64,000 nt of DNA from Buchnera aphidicola (Macrosiphum euphorbiae) (GCF_005237295.1 NZ_CP033006.1:310001-374000); one strand, 5' to 3'; counted from the first letter of the stretch, positions 19,854-31,332 are shown. Notes: generated by a model not told the origin, from the letters alone. Made by a program: numbers and translations.

Positions 19854-21092
19854 ATGAATTTTTTACCTTTTTTAATTGCAAAAAGATTGCATTTTAAAGA
19901 AAATAAAAACTATACAGTATTATTAATTTCTATTTTATCTAAAATAGGAATTTCTATTAGTATATTTGCATTAATTATAAGTTTTAGCGCGTTAAACGGA
20001 TTTCAGATATTATTGAATAAAACAATTTTATCAACTTTCCCTCATGGAATTATTCAATTGACTGATAAATCATTGTTAAAATGGCAAGATATAATAAACG
20101 AATTAAAAATGTTTCCAGGAATTACTTATTCTGAACCTTATATCGTTGCTAATGGATTGTTAGTAGTAAAAAATAAGGTAAAACCAATTGAAATTAAAAG
20201 TTTCAGCAATATAGAATATTTAAAAAAAACTTTATCTTTTTCAGATAATAAAAATAATTTCCTTGAAAACATGCACCATCAACATGAAATTATTCTTTCA
20301 TCTTATTTGTTAAAATATTTATCAATAAAAAAAGGTGATTGGATTAATATATTTTTTTTAAATAAGAATGATAACCATATTAGTTCTCAGATACGCAATT
20401 TTTCTTTAAAGATTGTAGGTGTATTTAAATCCAATGGAATGTTGAACGCAAGCATGGGATATGTTCCCTTTGATTTTTTTAAAAAATTTTTTTACATGGA
20501 TAATAAGATTGATGCAATCGAATTACATATGTCTAATCCTTTTAATGCAGATAAAATTATTTTGAGTGCTGCAAAAAAAATAAATAAACCTCTTTTAACA
20601 TACACTTGGATTGATAGTTATAAATATATATATCATGATATCAAAAAAATTAAAACAATCATATATTTAGGACTTTTATTACTAGTAATTATTTCATGTT
20701 TTAGTATTTCATCTATTTCTCTAATGACTATATCTAAAAGAACACGAGAGATTGCTATTTTACGTAGCATGGGTGCTAATAATTTTCTTATCCAACTAAT
20801 TTTTTTATATTATGGATTACGCTCTATTATTATTGGTAATGTAATAGGTTTATTCATAGGGATAGTAACCATTTTAAATTCTAAAAAAATTATATTTTTT
20901 TTAGAAAAAAAATTCACGTATAATATACTCATAGATAACATCTATTATAATAATTTTTTTTTATTAAAAATCAATATATCAGATGTAATAATTATTTTTA
21001 CTAGTACTATAATAATAGGAATTATAACAAATTATTATCCAGCATATTATGCTTCAAAAATTAATCCTAGCAAAATATTAAAAGAATATTAA
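19854..21092 (+). CDS. lolE: Lipoprotein-releasing ABC transporter permease LolE
   Basis: Second permease of LolCDE, 412 residues (E. coli 414). It shares the FtsX-like layout of LolC: an N-terminal membrane segment, a periplasmic domain and three C-terminal segments, ending Y-Y-P-A-Y-Y-A-S-K-I-N-P-S-K-I-L. It begins MNFLPFLIAKRLHF, and E. coli LolE also begins with a short LxFxIAxR-type segment. It is the last gene of the lolCDE operon. Most Lys/Asn/Ile enrichment is in the periplasmic part. Confidence 0.94.
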   Translation: MNFLPFLIAKRLHFKENKNYTVLLISILSKIGISISIFALIISFSALNGFQILLNKTILSTFPHGIIQLTDKSLLKWQDIINELKMFPGITYSEPYIVANGLLVVKNKVKPIEIKSFSNIEYLKKTLSFSDNKNNFLENMHHQHEIILSSYLLKYLSIKKGDWINIFFLNKNDNHISSQIRNFSLKIVGVFKSNGMLNASMGYVPFDFFKKFFYMDNKIDAIELHMSNPFNADKIILSAAKKINKPLLTYTWIDSYKYIYHDIKKIKTIIYLGLLLLVIISCFSISSISLMTISKRTREIAILRSMGANNFLIQLIFLYYGLRSIIIGNVIGLFIGIVTILNSKKIIFFLEKKFTYNILIDNIYYNNFFLLKINISDVIIIFTSTIIIGIITNYYPAYYASKINPSKILKEY

Positions 21093-21214
21093 AAGAAAAT
21101 TTTTTAAAAAATATGAATTCTAATAAAAAACATAATTAAACAAAATAAATAAAAAAATTTAATAAAATATTAAATAGTGAATTATTAAGATAATTTTTAA
21201 AAATGGTGAAAACT

Positions 21215-22219
21215 ATGACTGTTAAAGTGGGTATTAATGGATTTGGTCGTATTGGACGCGTAGTATTTCGACTTGCTCAAAAACGTTCAGATATTGAAAT
21301 TATAGCTATTAACGATTTGTTAACTCCTGAATATATAGCTTACATGTTAAAATATGATTCTACACATGGTATTTTTCAAAATATTATTGAAGTTAATAAA
21401 GAAAATATTGTTATTGATGGAAAAAAAATTCGTATTACTTCAATAAAAGATCCTGAAAAACTAATGTGGAATGATTTATCAATTGATGTAGTAATTGAAT
21501 CAACAGGTCTTTTTTTAACTAAAAAAGAAGCTTATAAACATATTTTAGCTGGTGCAAAAAAAGTAGTGATAACCGGTCCTTCAAAAGATAATATTCCAAT
21601 GTTTGTGAGAGGTGCTAACTTTCATAAATATAAAGGAGAAGATATTGTATCGAATGCATCCTGTACTACCAATTGTTTAGCACCTTTATCTAAAATAATA
21701 GATGATGAATTTGGTATTATTGAAGGTTTAATGACCACTGTTCACGCAAGTACAGCTACGCAGAAAATTGTCGATGGAGCTTCTAATAAAGATTGGAGAG
21801 GTGGTAGAGGAGCATTGCAAAATATTATCCCATCTTCTACCGGAGCAGCTATTGCTGTAGGAAAAGTCTTGCCAAACTTAAATGGTAAACTAACTGGTAT
21901 AGCATTTCGAGTGCCAGTATCAAATGTATCTGTAGTAGATTTAACAGTTCGTTATAAAAAATCTGCTACATATTCTGAAATATGTCAAACAATCCAACGA
22001 GCTTCTCAAGAAGAAATGAAAGGAGTGTTAGGATATACTGAAGATGAAGTTGTTTCTTCAGATTTTAATGGTGAAGAATTAACTTCTATTTTTGATGCCA
22101 AAGCGGGTTTATCTTTAAATAATAATTTTGTTAAATTAATTTCTTGGTATGATAATGAAACAGGTTATTCTAGTAAAGTTCTCGACTTAGTTTCTTTAGT
22201 ATCCAGATATAGACATTAA
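21215..22219 (+). CDS. gapA: Glyceraldehyde-3-phosphate dehydrogenase A
   Basis: Glycolytic NAD-dependent GAPDH. I chose the ATG at 21215 over the in-frame ATG at 21203, because GGTGA at 21206-21210 is a good ribosome site for it and the protein then begins [15 protein letters not shown] like E. coli GapA (334 versus 331 residues). Catalytic Cys150 lies in [19 protein letters not shown], the phosphate-binding RGGRGA and [10 protein letters not shown] are intact. It is followed by a GC-stem terminator at 22336-22377. Confidence 0.97.
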   Translation: MTVKVGINGFGRIGRVVFRLAQKRSDIEIIAINDLLTPEYIAYMLKYDSTHGIFQNIIEVNKENIVIDGKKIRITSIKDPEKLMWNDLSIDVVIESTGLFLTKKEAYKHILAGAKKVVITGPSKDNIPMFVRGANFHKYKGEDIVSNASCTTNCLAPLSKIIDDEFGIIEGLMTTVHASTATQKIVDGASNKDWRGGRGALQNIIPSSTGAAIAVGKVLPNLNGKLTGIAFRVPVSNVSVVDLTVRYKKSATYSEICQTIQRASQEEMKGVLGYTEDEVVSSDFNGEELTSIFDAKAGLSLNNNFVKLISWYDNETGYSSKVLDLVSLVSRYRH

Positions 22220-22335
22220 ATATAATTTAAGTAGATATTTTTAAAAATACAAATATAATTTTTTATTTGTGAAAATAAAATTTATACTGCAATTCAAAAA
22301 AATGATAGATATATTTTATTTTTTTTATACATATT

Positions 22336-22377
22336 TAGCGGTATTCAGTTTACACTCCATACCGCTATTTATATTTT
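22336..22377 (+). terminator. Intrinsic terminator after gapA
   Basis: The arms tagcggtat (22336-22344) and ataccgcta (22359-22367) form a perfect 9-bp stem with a 14-base loop, followed by TTTATATTTT. GC pairs are rare in spacers of this genome, so this is likely selected. It lies about 115 bases after the gapA stop. Confidence 0.7.
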
Positions 22378-22849
22378 AAAAAAATATTTTTATATAATCT
22401 ACAGAAATATTTAGATTATTTTTAATATATAGATGATTGAATAATACAAGTTAAATATATTGCATGGTTTTTTTTAAATTAATATAGATTACTTTTTTTT
22501 ATATTGTATAAATATAATATAATTAATTTTTTATTTTATTTGTATAATATATACTTGTGAAAAACTGAATTTCTAATTCATAAAATTTTCTTTTAGAAGA
22601 ATTTATTATCAATAATTAAAACACATTATTAATAATTAATTATATCTACAATAAACAATTTGATATAGTATTTAACTATAAAATATTGTTACTTTTTAAT
22701 TATGTTTAAATTATATGGAATCTAATTATGTATAACTTCGATTTTTTTATTTAATTTTTTTATAAAAATTTTAAAATTCTTGTTTTAAAATGTTCTGGAT
22801 AATAAAAAAATGATTTCTTTAAAAAATTTTATTTTTTCTCTTTTCATGT
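22378..22849. other. Noncoding region downstream of fldA
   Basis: About 470 bases of A/T-rich sequence between the gapA terminator and the end of fldA (minus strand). In E. coli the fur gene lies directly downstream of fldA. I see no fur-like frame here, so this is probably the eroded site of that gene (inference). No structured element stands out. Confidence 0.5.
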
Positions 22850-23365
22850 TTAATTTAGATTAAAATGTGGAATAATTTTTTTTACCCATTTTTTTATTCT
22901 TTGTTCAGTTTTTTCTGGTTGTCGATCTTCATCTAAAATTAATCCAAAAAAATATTCTGGATTTAATAAAGCTTTAGATTGTTCAAAAAAATATTCCTTT
23001 GTAGGCCATTTGCCAATTATATTTGCTCTATTTTTTTTAACAATATCATGAATAACACCTACTGCATCACAAAAATATTCACTATAATCTTCTTGATCAC
23101 CACATCCAAATAATGCTACAGTTTTATTTGCAAAATTAATTTTTTTTAAAGTTGGTAAAAAATCATCCCAATCGCACTGAACTTCACCATAATACCAAGT
23201 AGGCACTCCTAATATTAAAAAATTAAAATCTTCAATATCTTTCTGAACAGTATTACTGATATCGTATAATATAGAAATATTATTACCTATGTATTTTTGA
23301 AGTAATTTAGCTATTTTTTCTGTATTTCCAGTATCACTTCCAAAAAAAATACCTATTTTTTTCAT
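22850..23365 (-). CDS. fldA: Flavodoxin 1
   Basis: FMN electron carrier. The 171 residues compare with 176 in E. coli. The phosphate-binding loop GSDTGNTEK and the loop residues PTWYYGE and [15 protein letters not shown] are all present. It likely serves IspG and biotin synthase, which are encoded in the same window; established enteric roles include donating electrons to both. A GGAG ribosome site lies 6 bases upstream of the ATG on the minus strand. Adjacent genes are divergent (phrB) or convergent (gapA). Confidence 0.97.
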   Translation of the reverse strand: MKKIGIFFGSDTGNTEKIAKLLQKYIGNNISILYDISNTVQKDIEDFNFLILGVPTWYYGEVQCDWDDFLPTLKKINFANKTVALFGCGDQEDYSEYFCDAVGVIHDIVKKNRANIIGKWPTKEYFFEQSKALLNPEYFFGLILDEDRQPEKTEQRIKKWVKKIIPHFNLN

Positions 23366-23925
23366 TTTGATCTCCTATAATTAAATATATTTTCTAAATA
23401 TAGAAATATATTCATGTATTTAAATTTATATTTTTATATAAGAAAATTTTTACTTTTTTAAAAAAGAGATATTCAATAGATTTAAAAATAAGAATTTAAA
23501 AATTTTATAAAAATACAAATTTATTATTCAAAAAAAGTAAATTTTTATTTTTGAAATATAAAAAGACATATATTTATATTAAATTTATATATAAAAATTC
23601 TATTTTTATATATGTTATATAAAAAAATTATTTTCAAATTAAAAATTGTTGCTCGATTTTTTTTTATCTATAATATAACAATATTATTGTAAAAATTTTT
23701 ATAAATATGATAATTTTAAAAAATAAAAAATTTTTTTATTTTTATGTTAATTTAAATGATATTTATTCTTTTATCATTATAAAAAATAAAATACTATTTT
23801 CTAGTCAAGTCGTAATTAATTTTAATTGCTACATTTATGGAAAAAATAGTTATAAAAAATTTTCTATAAAAAATATACTTTTATAAGGCATTTCCTCTAA
23901 ACTTAATATATTAAATATAAATATT
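23366..23925. other. 560-base spacer between divergent fldA and phrB
   Basis: Very A/T-rich with long runs. It holds the promoters of fldA and phrB, which I cannot place with confidence, and one short open frame at 23707-23886 listed separately. I see no RNA gene or terminator. Confidence 0.45.
23707..23886 (+). CDS. Short orphan open reading frame, 59 codons
   Basis: ATG at 23707 to TAA at 23884. The product is rich in I, K, N, F and Y, has a single acidic residue, and contains a stretch SSQVVINFNCYIYGKNSY. I recognise no family. No Shine-Dalgarno precedes it. An open frame this long is moderately unlikely by chance at this base composition, but the amino-acid content is what random AT-rich DNA gives. 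It could be a decayed gene upstream of phrB (ybgA sits there in E. coli) or noise; noise is more likely. Confidence 0.15.
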   Translation: MIILKNKKFFYFYVNLNDIYSFIIIKNKILFSSQVVINFNCYIYGKNSYKKFSIKNILL

Positions 23926-25359
23926 ATGCAAAAAAATTTAATTTGGTTTCGCAATGATCTACGTTTATATGACAATACGGCTTTATATCAAGCATGTAAA
24001 TCTGAAAAAGATAAAGTAATAGGTTTATTTATTGCAACCCCTAAGCAGTGGAATGATCACTATATATCTAAAAAAAAAATATCTTTTATTTATTATCATT
24101 TAGTTTCTTTGCAAAAAGAATTATTAAAATTAAATATTATTTTACATTATCATGAATCTACTGATTTTTTAAATTCTATAGAATACCTTATTTTTTTTTG
24201 CAATCAACATAAAATAAATAATTTATTTTACAATTATCAATATGAAATCAATGAACGTAATCGAGACTATTTATTAAAAAAAAAATTATCTCAAAAAGGA
24301 TTTTGTGTAAAAGGTTTTCACGATAATCTGTTATTTCCTCATGAGAAAATTAGAAATAAAAAAAATGAAACATATAAGATTTTTACTTTTTTTAAAAAAA
24401 AAGTTATGCAGTATTTATATACTAATACACCTAAGTGTTTTCCTGTTCCTTCTAAGAGAAGACCTGATAGAGATATTTTTTTAAATTCTATTTCCTTAAA
24501 CGATTTAATTTTTCATTTCAATAAAAATATTTTTCCAATTGGAGAAAAAAACGCTATTAAACGCTTAAAAAATTTTTGCATGTATAAGATCAGAAATTAT
24601 TCGTTTGAACGAAATTTCCCTTTTTTAGATAGTACCAGTATGTTATCTCCATATTTATCTGCAGGAATAATATCATCTCGACATTGTCTGATGATGATTT
24701 TAAAAACGAAAAATAATATTTCATCAAATGTTCTTCTCACTTCCTCCTGGTTTAATCAAATATTATGGCGTGAATTTTATTACCATTTATTAATTGGATT
24801 CCCAAAAATTAGTAAATCTGAATCATTAGTTGCATGGGAAAAAGAAATTAATTGGACAAACAATATAAAATATTTTAATGCTTGGAAAGAAGGAAATACA
24901 GGTTTTCCTATAATAGATGCTGGCATGAGACAATTAAACGAATTAGGTTGGATGCATAATAGATTGAGAATGATTACATCTAGTTTTTTGGTAAAAAACC
25001 TTTTAATCAATTGGAGAAAAGGAGAAAAATATTTTATGTCTCATTTAATTGATGGAGATTTAGCTCTAAATAGTGGAGGATGGCAATGGTCAGCATCAGT
25101 GGGTTGTGATCCCGTACCTTACATAAGAATTTTTAATCCATTACATCAATCAAAATCTTTTGATAGATCAGGTGATTTTATAAAGAAATTTATTCCAGAA
25201 TTAAAAAATGTTCCTAATAACTATATTCATCAACCACATGAGTGGTCAAGAAAGCAAAATTTTAAAATAGACTATCCTATCCCTATTATCAATTATAACG
25301 ATAGTAGAAAAAAATCTTTATCAATATTTAATCAAGCACGATCAAAATTTAAAAAATAG
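23926..25359 (+). CDS. phrB: Deoxyribodipyrimidine photo-lyase
   Basis: Light-driven repair of cyclobutane pyrimidine dimers using FAD and an antenna pterin. The 477 residues compare with 472 in E. coli. The N-terminus has LIWFRNDLRLYDN. The C-terminal FAD-binding half has WREFYYHLL, NAWKEGNTGFPIIDAGMRQL, MHNRLRMITSSFLVKNLLI, and DGDLALNSGGWQW. No visible damage. It lies 13 bases before ybgI and is probably co-transcribed with it. Confidence 0.96.
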   Translation: MQKNLIWFRNDLRLYDNTALYQACKSEKDKVIGLFIATPKQWNDHYISKKKISFIYYHLVSLQKELLKLNIILHYHESTDFLNSIEYLIFFCNQHKINNLFYNYQYEINERNRDYLLKKKLSQKGFCVKGFHDNLLFPHEKIRNKKNETYKIFTFFKKKVMQYLYTNTPKCFPVPSKRRPDRDIFLNSISLNDLIFHFNKNIFPIGEKNAIKRLKNFCMYKIRNYSFERNFPFLDSTSMLSPYLSAGIISSRHCLMMILKTKNNISSNVLLTSSWFNQILWREFYYHLLIGFPKISKSESLVAWEKEINWTNNIKYFNAWKEGNTGFPIIDAGMRQLNELGWMHNRLRMITSSFLVKNLLINWRKGEKYFMSHLIDGDLALNSGGWQWSASVGCDPVPYIRIFNPLHQSKSFDRSGDFIKKFIPELKNVPNNYIHQPHEWSRKQNFKIDYPIPIINYNDSRKKSLSIFNQARSKFKK

Positions 25360-25372
25360 GTATAAAAATTTT

Positions 25373-26116
25373 ATGAATAATTTTTTTTTAGAAGATATTG
25401 TCAATAAAAAATTATCATCCAATGAATGTAACGATATAGTTCCTAATGGTTTACAAATTGAAGGGACAGCAGTAATAAAAAAAATTATTACTGGAGTTAC
25501 TGCTTGTCAAGCTTTGTTAGATAAAGCATTATTTTATAATGTTGATACTATAATAGTTCACCATGGTTATTTTTGGAAAAATGAATCAAGATATATACAT
25601 AATATGCAAAGAAAACGACTAAAAACTATACTTTCTCATGATATTAACTTGTACAGTTGGCATTTACCCTTAGATATACATCCAGAATTAGGTAATAATG
25701 CACAAATAGCTAAAAAACTAAATATTCGTATTCAAGGTAATATTTTGCCTTATGTTTTTTGGGGAAGTATAAAAAACAAAATAACAGGTTTCGAATTCGC
25801 AAAAAAAATAGAGAAAAAATTTAAAAAATATCCTATACATCTTCATGAAAATGCTCCATTGTATATTAGTCGTATTGCTTGGTGTAGTGGTAGAGGACAA
25901 GGTTTTATTAAACAAGCATGTGCATTTGGCATCGATGCTTTTTTAACAGGTGAAATCTCAGAAGAAACTACTCATATCGCTAGAGAGTTAGGTATTCATT
26001 TTTTTTCTTTAGGACATCATGCAACTGAAAAAGATGGTGTTAAATCTTTAGGTGAATGGTTACATAATAAATATAATTTATGTGTTAATTTTATTGATAT
26101 TTATAATCCTGCATAA
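25373..26116 (+). CDS. ybgI: NIF3-family protein YbgI (GTP cyclohydrolase 1 type 2 homolog)
   Basis: Dinuclear-metal NIF3-like protein, 247 residues, the E. coli YbgI length. Its family name is by homology; the cellular role is not settled. Metal-binding histidines are visible in IVHHGYFW (about residues 62-69) and in FFSLGHHATEKDGV near the C-terminus (about 211-224). It follows phrB closely and is followed by a small palindromic terminator at 26124. Confidence 0.93.
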   Translation: MNNFFLEDIVNKKLSSNECNDIVPNGLQIEGTAVIKKIITGVTACQALLDKALFYNVDTIIVHHGYFWKNESRYIHNMQRKRLKTILSHDINLYSWHLPLDIHPELGNNAQIAKKLNIRIQGNILPYVFWGSIKNKITGFEFAKKIEKKFKKYPIHLHENAPLYISRIAWCSGRGQGFIKQACAFGIDAFLTGEISEETTHIARELGIHFFSLGHHATEKDGVKSLGEWLHNKYNLCVNFIDIYNPA

Positions 26117-26123
26117 TCTTATT

Positions 26124-26147
26124 AAATACATTAATGTATTTTTTATT
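26124..26147 (+). terminator. Possible intrinsic terminator after ybgI
   Basis: AAATACATTAATGTATTT (26124-26141) is a perfect 18-base palindrome, directly followed by further Ts. It sits 8 bases after the ybgI stop. The stem has only AT pairs apart from two G-C pairs, so it is weak. Confidence 0.4.
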
Positions 26148-26273
26148 ATTGTTAAAACTAATTCAATTTTTTAAATTATATAGTAATTAATATATTTATA
26201 CATTTCTATAAATATATTTTTTTGTTTAAAATATTTATAAAATTTTATGTAAAAACTTTTTTAAAAGAAAATT

Positions 26274-29015
26274 ATGAACAAAAATAAAACAAAAAATTTA
26301 TTAAATTCCTCTTGGTTATCTAGAGAAAACCAAGGTTACATAGAAAAAATATATAAAAATTTTTTAATAGATGCTGAATCTGTGGATATTATGTGGCATG
26401 AAGCATTTTTAGAACTTTCTAAAAACGAAAAAAATCCTTATAAGATAAATAATACAAATAAAAATATAGATTCACTTATTAATAAAATTAATCATATTAT
26501 CAATTCATTTCGTATACAAGGTTACAAAAAATCTTTAATTGATCCGCTTGAATTGAAACAAAAAAAAAATATTATAGATTTAGATCTGTCATCTTATAAT
26601 TTTACACAAGAAGAAATAAATAAAAATATTGAAATAAATTTCAAGAACTGTACTAATTTTAAAAGTGACGTAATAAGTTTATATAAAATATTATCTAAAA
26701 AATATTGCGGTTCTATTGGTTTTGAATATATGTATATAGATAATTTATTAGAAAAACAGTGGATTACAAATTATATAGAATCTTACTTTGATGAAAATCT
26801 ATTAACTGTAGAAGAAAAAATAAACTTTTTAAAGGAAATAACTTATGCTGAAACTTTAGAAAAATATATTGGTAAAAAGTTTCCTGGTGCAAAGCGTTTT
26901 TCTTTAGAAGGAGCAGAAACATTAATTCCTATGCTACATGAAGTAATAAGGTTTTCAAAAAAAAATAATATATCTGAAATAATATTAGGTATGGCTCATA
27001 GAGGTAGATTAAATGTACTTGTTAATGTTTTAAATAAAAGTCCAAAAATTTTATTTGATGAATTTTCTGGTTTATATTCATGTAGAAAAAGAAGTGGTGA
27101 TGTAAAGTATCATATGGGAGGAACTGCAGAAATAAAAAATGAAAAAAAAATAACATTCAATATGGCATATAACCCATCTCATTTAGAAATAATTAATCCA
27201 GTAATTGCAGGTATAGCTCGATCTTATATTGATGAAATGAAAAAAGTCGATAATGAAATTATACCTATTAGTATTCATGGAGATGCTTCTGTAATTGGTC
27301 AAGGAGTGGTACAAGAAACATTAAACATGTCTCAAACAGAAGGTTACCAAATAGGAGGAACTGTTCATATAGTTATTAATAATCAAATTGGATTTACTAC
27401 TTCTAATCCTAAACATCTTCGTTCTAGTCGATACTGTACTGATATTGCCAAAACAATTCAAGCACCTATTTTTCATGTTAATGCAGATGATGTAGAAGCA
27501 TCTATTTTTACTATTCAACTAGCCCTTAATTTTAAAAAAAAATTTAAAAAAGATGTTTTTATTGATTTAGTTTGTTATAGACGTAATGGACACAATGAAG
27601 TAGATGAACCATCTGTTACACAACCTATAATGTATCGTAAGATAAAAAATCACTTTACTGTAAGAAAAATATATTCTGATTTCTTAATATCTAAAAATAT
27701 TATTTCTCTTGAAAAGAATCAAGACATTATAAATAAATATTTATCTAAATTACAAACAGGACAATATATTTTTTCAAAACATAAAAAAATATGTTTTAAC
27801 GAAGAAAATCGTCTAGAAGAAAAAAAAATAAAAAGAACAAAAAAAACTATAAAACTTTCTAAGTTACAAAATTTGGCTTGTATCATCAACAATATTCCTG
27901 ATTCAGTTAAAATGCATCATCGAGTTAAAAAAATTTACAAAGAAAGATTAGAAATGTCTCAAAGGATGAAATTATTTGATTGGGGAGCAGCTGAAACATT
28001 AGCTTACGCAACAATTATTAATGAAGGAATCTCTTGTCGTATTTCTGGAGAAGATGTAAGAAGAGGTACTTTTTTTCATCGTCATGCTTATATTTATGAT
28101 CAAATTAACGGTTCCACTTATGTTCCATTAAATAATATTAGTAAACAACAAGGAAAGTTTCAAATTTGGGATTCTGTATTATCAGAAGAAGCAGTTTTAG
28201 CTTTTGAATACGGATATTCTTTATTTCCATCTAATACACTTACTATTTGGGAAGCTCAATTTGGAGATTTTATTAATGGTGCTCAAATAGTTATTGATCA
28301 GTTTATAAGTTCTGGTGAACAAAAATGGAATAAAAAATCTAATTTAGTCCTTTTTCTACCTCATGGTTACGAAGGACAAGGACCTGAACATTCATCGTCT
28401 AGAATCGAACGATTTCTTCAACTTTGTGCTGAAAAAAATATGCAAGTATGTATCCCTACTACATCATCACAAATATTTCATATTTTACGACAACAAATAT
28501 TTAAGAAAATTTATAAACCATTAATTATTTTTACTCCAAAATCTCTTTTAAGAAATCCGATGGCAAGCTCTTCTTTAGATGCTATTGTTAATAGTAAATT
28601 TCAAAAAATAATAGATGAAATAGATATTGTTGATAAACAAGAAAAACGTCTTATTTTCTGTTCTGGAAAAATATATTATGATTTATTAAAAAATCGTCGT
28701 GAAAAAAAAATTAATTCTATTCTTTTAATCCGTATTGAACAGTTATATCCATTTCCTAAAACTGAAATATTACAAATACTAAAAAATTATTTTTATATAA
28801 AAGATTATATATGGTGTCAAGAAGAACCTTATAATCAAGGTGCATGGTTTTATATTAAAGATCACCTGAATGATATATTACCATCAAATTCTTTATTAAA
28901 ATATATCGGTCGTACATCTTCAGCTTCACCTGCAGTTGGCTGTATTTCTATTCATAAAAAACAACAAGAAAGAATAATTCACAATGCGTTAAATATCAAT
29001 TCAACAATAGGATAA
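26274..29015 (+). CDS. sucA: 2-oxoglutarate dehydrogenase E1 component
   Basis: TPP-dependent decarboxylase of the 2-oxoglutarate dehydrogenase complex. The 913 residues compare with 933 in E. coli. The N-terminus has [15 protein letters not shown]. Catalytic regions include [32 protein letters not shown] and the TPP-binding [10 protein letters not shown]-like stretch; the transketolase C half has [15 protein letters not shown] and [16 protein letters not shown]. It lies 3 bases before sucB. With no other TCA genes in view, the complex probably supplies succinyl-CoA for diaminopimelate/lysine synthesis (known for Buchnera). Confidence 0.97.
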   Translation: MNKNKTKNLLNSSWLSRENQGYIEKIYKNFLIDAESVDIMWHEAFLELSKNEKNPYKINNTNKNIDSLINKINHIINSFRIQGYKKSLIDPLELKQKKNIIDLDLSSYNFTQEEINKNIEINFKNCTNFKSDVISLYKILSKKYCGSIGFEYMYIDNLLEKQWITNYIESYFDENLLTVEEKINFLKEITYAETLEKYIGKKFPGAKRFSLEGAETLIPMLHEVIRFSKKNNISEIILGMAHRGRLNVLVNVLNKSPKILFDEFSGLYSCRKRSGDVKYHMGGTAEIKNEKKITFNMAYNPSHLEIINPVIAGIARSYIDEMKKVDNEIIPISIHGDASVIGQGVVQETLNMSQTEGYQIGGTVHIVINNQIGFTTSNPKHLRSSRYCTDIAKTIQAPIFHVNADDVEASIFTIQLALNFKKKFKKDVFIDLVCYRRNGHNEVDEPSVTQPIMYRKIKNHFTVRKIYSDFLISKNIISLEKNQDIINKYLSKLQTGQYIFSKHKKICFNEENRLEEKKIKRTKKTIKLSKLQNLACIINNIPDSVKMHHRVKKIYKERLEMSQRMKLFDWGAAETLAYATIINEGISCRISGEDVRRGTFFHRHAYIYDQINGSTYVPLNNISKQQGKFQIWDSVLSEEAVLAFEYGYSLFPSNTLTIWEAQFGDFINGAQIVIDQFISSGEQKWNKKSNLVLFLPHGYEGQGPEHSSSRIERFLQLCAEKNMQVCIPTTSSQIFHILRQQIFKKIYKPLIIFTPKSLLRNPMASSSLDAIVNSKFQKIIDEIDIVDKQEKRLIFCSGKIYYDLLKNRREKKINSILLIRIEQLYPFPKTEILQILKNYFYIKDYIWCQEEPYNQGAWFYIKDHLNDILPSNSLLKYIGRTSSASPAVGCISIHKKQQERIIHNALNINSTIG

Positions 29016-29018
29016 AGA

Positions 29019-30266
29019 ATGAAGAAGATGAATATTCTTGTTCCAGATTTACCAGAATCTGTTAGTGATGCAACAGTTGTAAAATGGCATAAAAAAATAG
29101 GAGAAAAAGTTAATTCTAATGATAATATAGTTGATATTGAAACAGATAAAGTGATGTTAGAAGTATCTTCTCCATGTGATGGAATATTAAAATCTATTTT
29201 AGAAGAAGAAGGGAAAATAGTTAAATCTCAACAAATACTAGGTGAAATTAATCAGTTTGATATTATTCATAATAATATTATAGAAAAAGATAATTTATTA
29301 AATACAAAAAAAAATTATGTAAATAAGGAAGAAAAAGAAGATGTAAAATATTCTTCTTTTCAAAATAACGAACAGCATCTTACTCCATCTGCAAGAAGAT
29401 TAATTAAAATAAATAATGTTAATAAAAGTTATTCAAATAAAATCATAGAAACAGATAATCAAATTAATTTTGAAAAAATTATAAAAAAAGAAGAAAAAAA
29501 ATTAAATAAAACTCTATTAAATAATAATGCTTTAGATTTCGATGAAGATAAGGAAAAAGAAAACAAAAAATTCGAAAATAGAGTAAAAATGACTCGATTA
29601 CGTCAAAGAATTGCAGAACGATTGCTAGATAGTAAAAATAATACAGCTATGCTAACAACTTTTAATGAAGTAAATATGCAACCAATAATACTTCTACGCA
29701 AAAAATATGGCGAAGATTTTGAAAAAAAACACAGTATTAGAATTGGATTCATGTCTTTTTTTGTAAAAGCAGTAGTTCAAGGTTTAAAAAATTTTCCAGA
29801 GATAAATGCTTATATAGATAAAACGGACATAGTTTTTCATAAGAATTTTGACATAAGCATTGCTGTTTCGACACCAAGAGGATTAATAACACCAATACTA
29901 AAAAATGCTGATAAAATGTCAATGTCAGAGATAGAAAAAAAAATAAAAGACTTTTCTATTAGAGGCTTTCAAAACAAAATTAATATTAAAGAATTGATAG
30001 GTGGAAATTTTACTATTACTAATGGGGGTATTTTCGGTTCTTTAATATCTACACCTATTATAAATCCTCCTCAAACAGCTATATTGGGTATGCATATGAT
30101 TCAAGAACGTCCAGTAGTTGTTAATGGAAAAATTAAAATCCTTCCAATGATGTATATAGCATTATCTTATGATCATCGTTTAATAGATGGGAAAGAATCT
30201 GTAGGGTTTTTAGTAAATGTAAAAAATATATTAGAAGATTTTACTCGTATTTTAATTGATGTTTAA
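29019..30266 (+). CDS. sucB: Dihydrolipoyllysine succinyltransferase (2-OGDH E2)
   Basis: Lipoyl-bearing core of the 2-oxoglutarate dehydrogenase complex, 415 residues (E. coli 405). It has one N-terminal lipoyl domain with the lysine in E-T-D-K-V-M-L-E-V, an E1/E3-binding segment with L-T-P-S-A-R-R-L-I, and a C-terminal catalytic domain with [13 protein letters not shown]. The extra length is in a Lys/Glu/Asn-rich linker around residues 85-185. It follows sucA by 3 bases. The start could also be the ATG at codon 4. Confidence 0.97.
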   Translation: MKKMNILVPDLPESVSDATVVKWHKKIGEKVNSNDNIVDIETDKVMLEVSSPCDGILKSILEEEGKIVKSQQILGEINQFDIIHNNIIEKDNLLNTKKNYVNKEEKEDVKYSSFQNNEQHLTPSARRLIKINNVNKSYSNKIIETDNQINFEKIIKKEEKKLNKTLLNNNALDFDEDKEKENKKFENRVKMTRLRQRIAERLLDSKNNTAMLTTFNEVNMQPIILLRKKYGEDFEKKHSIRIGFMSFFVKAVVQGLKNFPEINAYIDKTDIVFHKNFDISIAVSTPRGLITPILKNADKMSMSEIEKKIKDFSIRGFQNKINIKELIGGNFTITNGGIFGSLISTPIINPPQTAILGMHMIQERPVVVNGKIKILPMMYIALSYDHRLIDGKESVGFLVNVKNILEDFTRILIDV

Positions 30267-30302
30267 AATTATTTTTTATCATTTAATATTTAATACTTTA
30301 AG

Positions 30303-30341
30303 AGTACAGTGATTAAATTAATTATAAACTGTACTTTTATT
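30303..30341 (+). terminator. Probable intrinsic terminator after sucB
   Basis: AGTACAG (30303-30309) pairs with CTGTACT (30329-30335), giving a 7-bp stem with a 19-base AT loop, followed by TTTTATTATT. It is 36 bases after the sucB stop. Confidence 0.55.
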
Positions 30342-30439
30342 ATTACAATTAAAAATAAAAAAAAATTTTTATATAGAAAAAAAATTTTAAAAATAAAAAA
30401 AATAATATTTTTATACATAAAGAAAAAGAAGAGAACAAA

Positions 30440-31135
30440 ATGAAAATCAACAAAGTGGTTTTAATTAGACATGGTCAAAGTGAATGGAATGAATTAAATA
30501 AATTTACTGGATGGCATGATGCTGAATTATCTGAAAAAGGAAAAAATGAAGCAAAATCTGCTGCTGTATTGTTAAAAAAAGAAAAATTTTTTTTTGATTA
30601 TGCATATACATCTGTATTAAAAAGAGCTATTCATACTTTACAATACATTTTAGATGAATTAAATCAGAATTGGCTATCAGTTCGAAAATCTTGGCATTTA
30701 AACGAAAGACATTATGGTGCATTAGAGGGATTGAATAAAGACGAAGTTATTCAAAAATATGGACAAAAAAAAGTTATGCTATGGAGGAGAAGTTTTAATA
30801 TTAGCCCTCCTTTAATTGACAGAGAAGACAAACGTTTTCCCGGCAATGACATACGTTATTCTCATTTAAATATTAATGATATTCCTTTAGGGGAAAGCTT
30901 AGAAATCACCGTAAAACGAGTTATACCTTATTGGAATAAAGTAATTTATTCTCAATTAAAGAACAATAAAAAAATATTGATTGTAGCACATGGAAATTCT
31001 TTACGTGCTTTAATCCAATATTTATATAAAATAAATAATGAAAAAATTTTAGAATTAAATATTCCTACTGCCACACCTATTGTTTTAGATTTTAACCAAG
31101 ATAATAATCCAACTAAATGGTATTATTTAAAATAA
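30440..31135 (+). CDS. gpmA: 2,3-bisphosphoglycerate-dependent phosphoglycerate mutase
   Basis: Interconverts 3- and 2-phosphoglycerate. It has 231 residues, shorter than E. coli GpmA (250), missing part of the C-terminal tail. The phosphohistidine is in [23 protein letters not shown] carries the catalytic Glu, and [10 protein letters not shown] the second active histidine. GAAGAG lies about 5 bases before the ATG. It stands alone between the sucB terminator and pfkA. Confidence 0.96.
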   Translation: MKINKVVLIRHGQSEWNELNKFTGWHDAELSEKGKNEAKSAAVLLKKEKFFFDYAYTSVLKRAIHTLQYILDELNQNWLSVRKSWHLNERHYGALEGLNKDEVIQKYGQKKVMLWRRSFNISPPLIDREDKRFPGNDIRYSHLNINDIPLGESLEITVKRVIPYWNKVIYSQLKNNKKILIVAHGNSLRALIQYLYKINNEKILELNIPTATPIVLDFNQDNNPTKWYYLK

Positions 31136-31332
31136 TTTTTTTAAAAAACTATTTTTTACTTTTATATTCCTTAAAACTTCAATGCTAAATCGATCCAGTT
31201 ATATTTAGAATTATATTTATATAAAGTCATATAAATATTTTTTCAAAAAAATATTAAATAGATTTTTCAAATTTTATTTTTAATAAAAATAAAAGAAATA
31301 AAATTTTATAGAGGTCAAAAAAAGAGGTTCTA

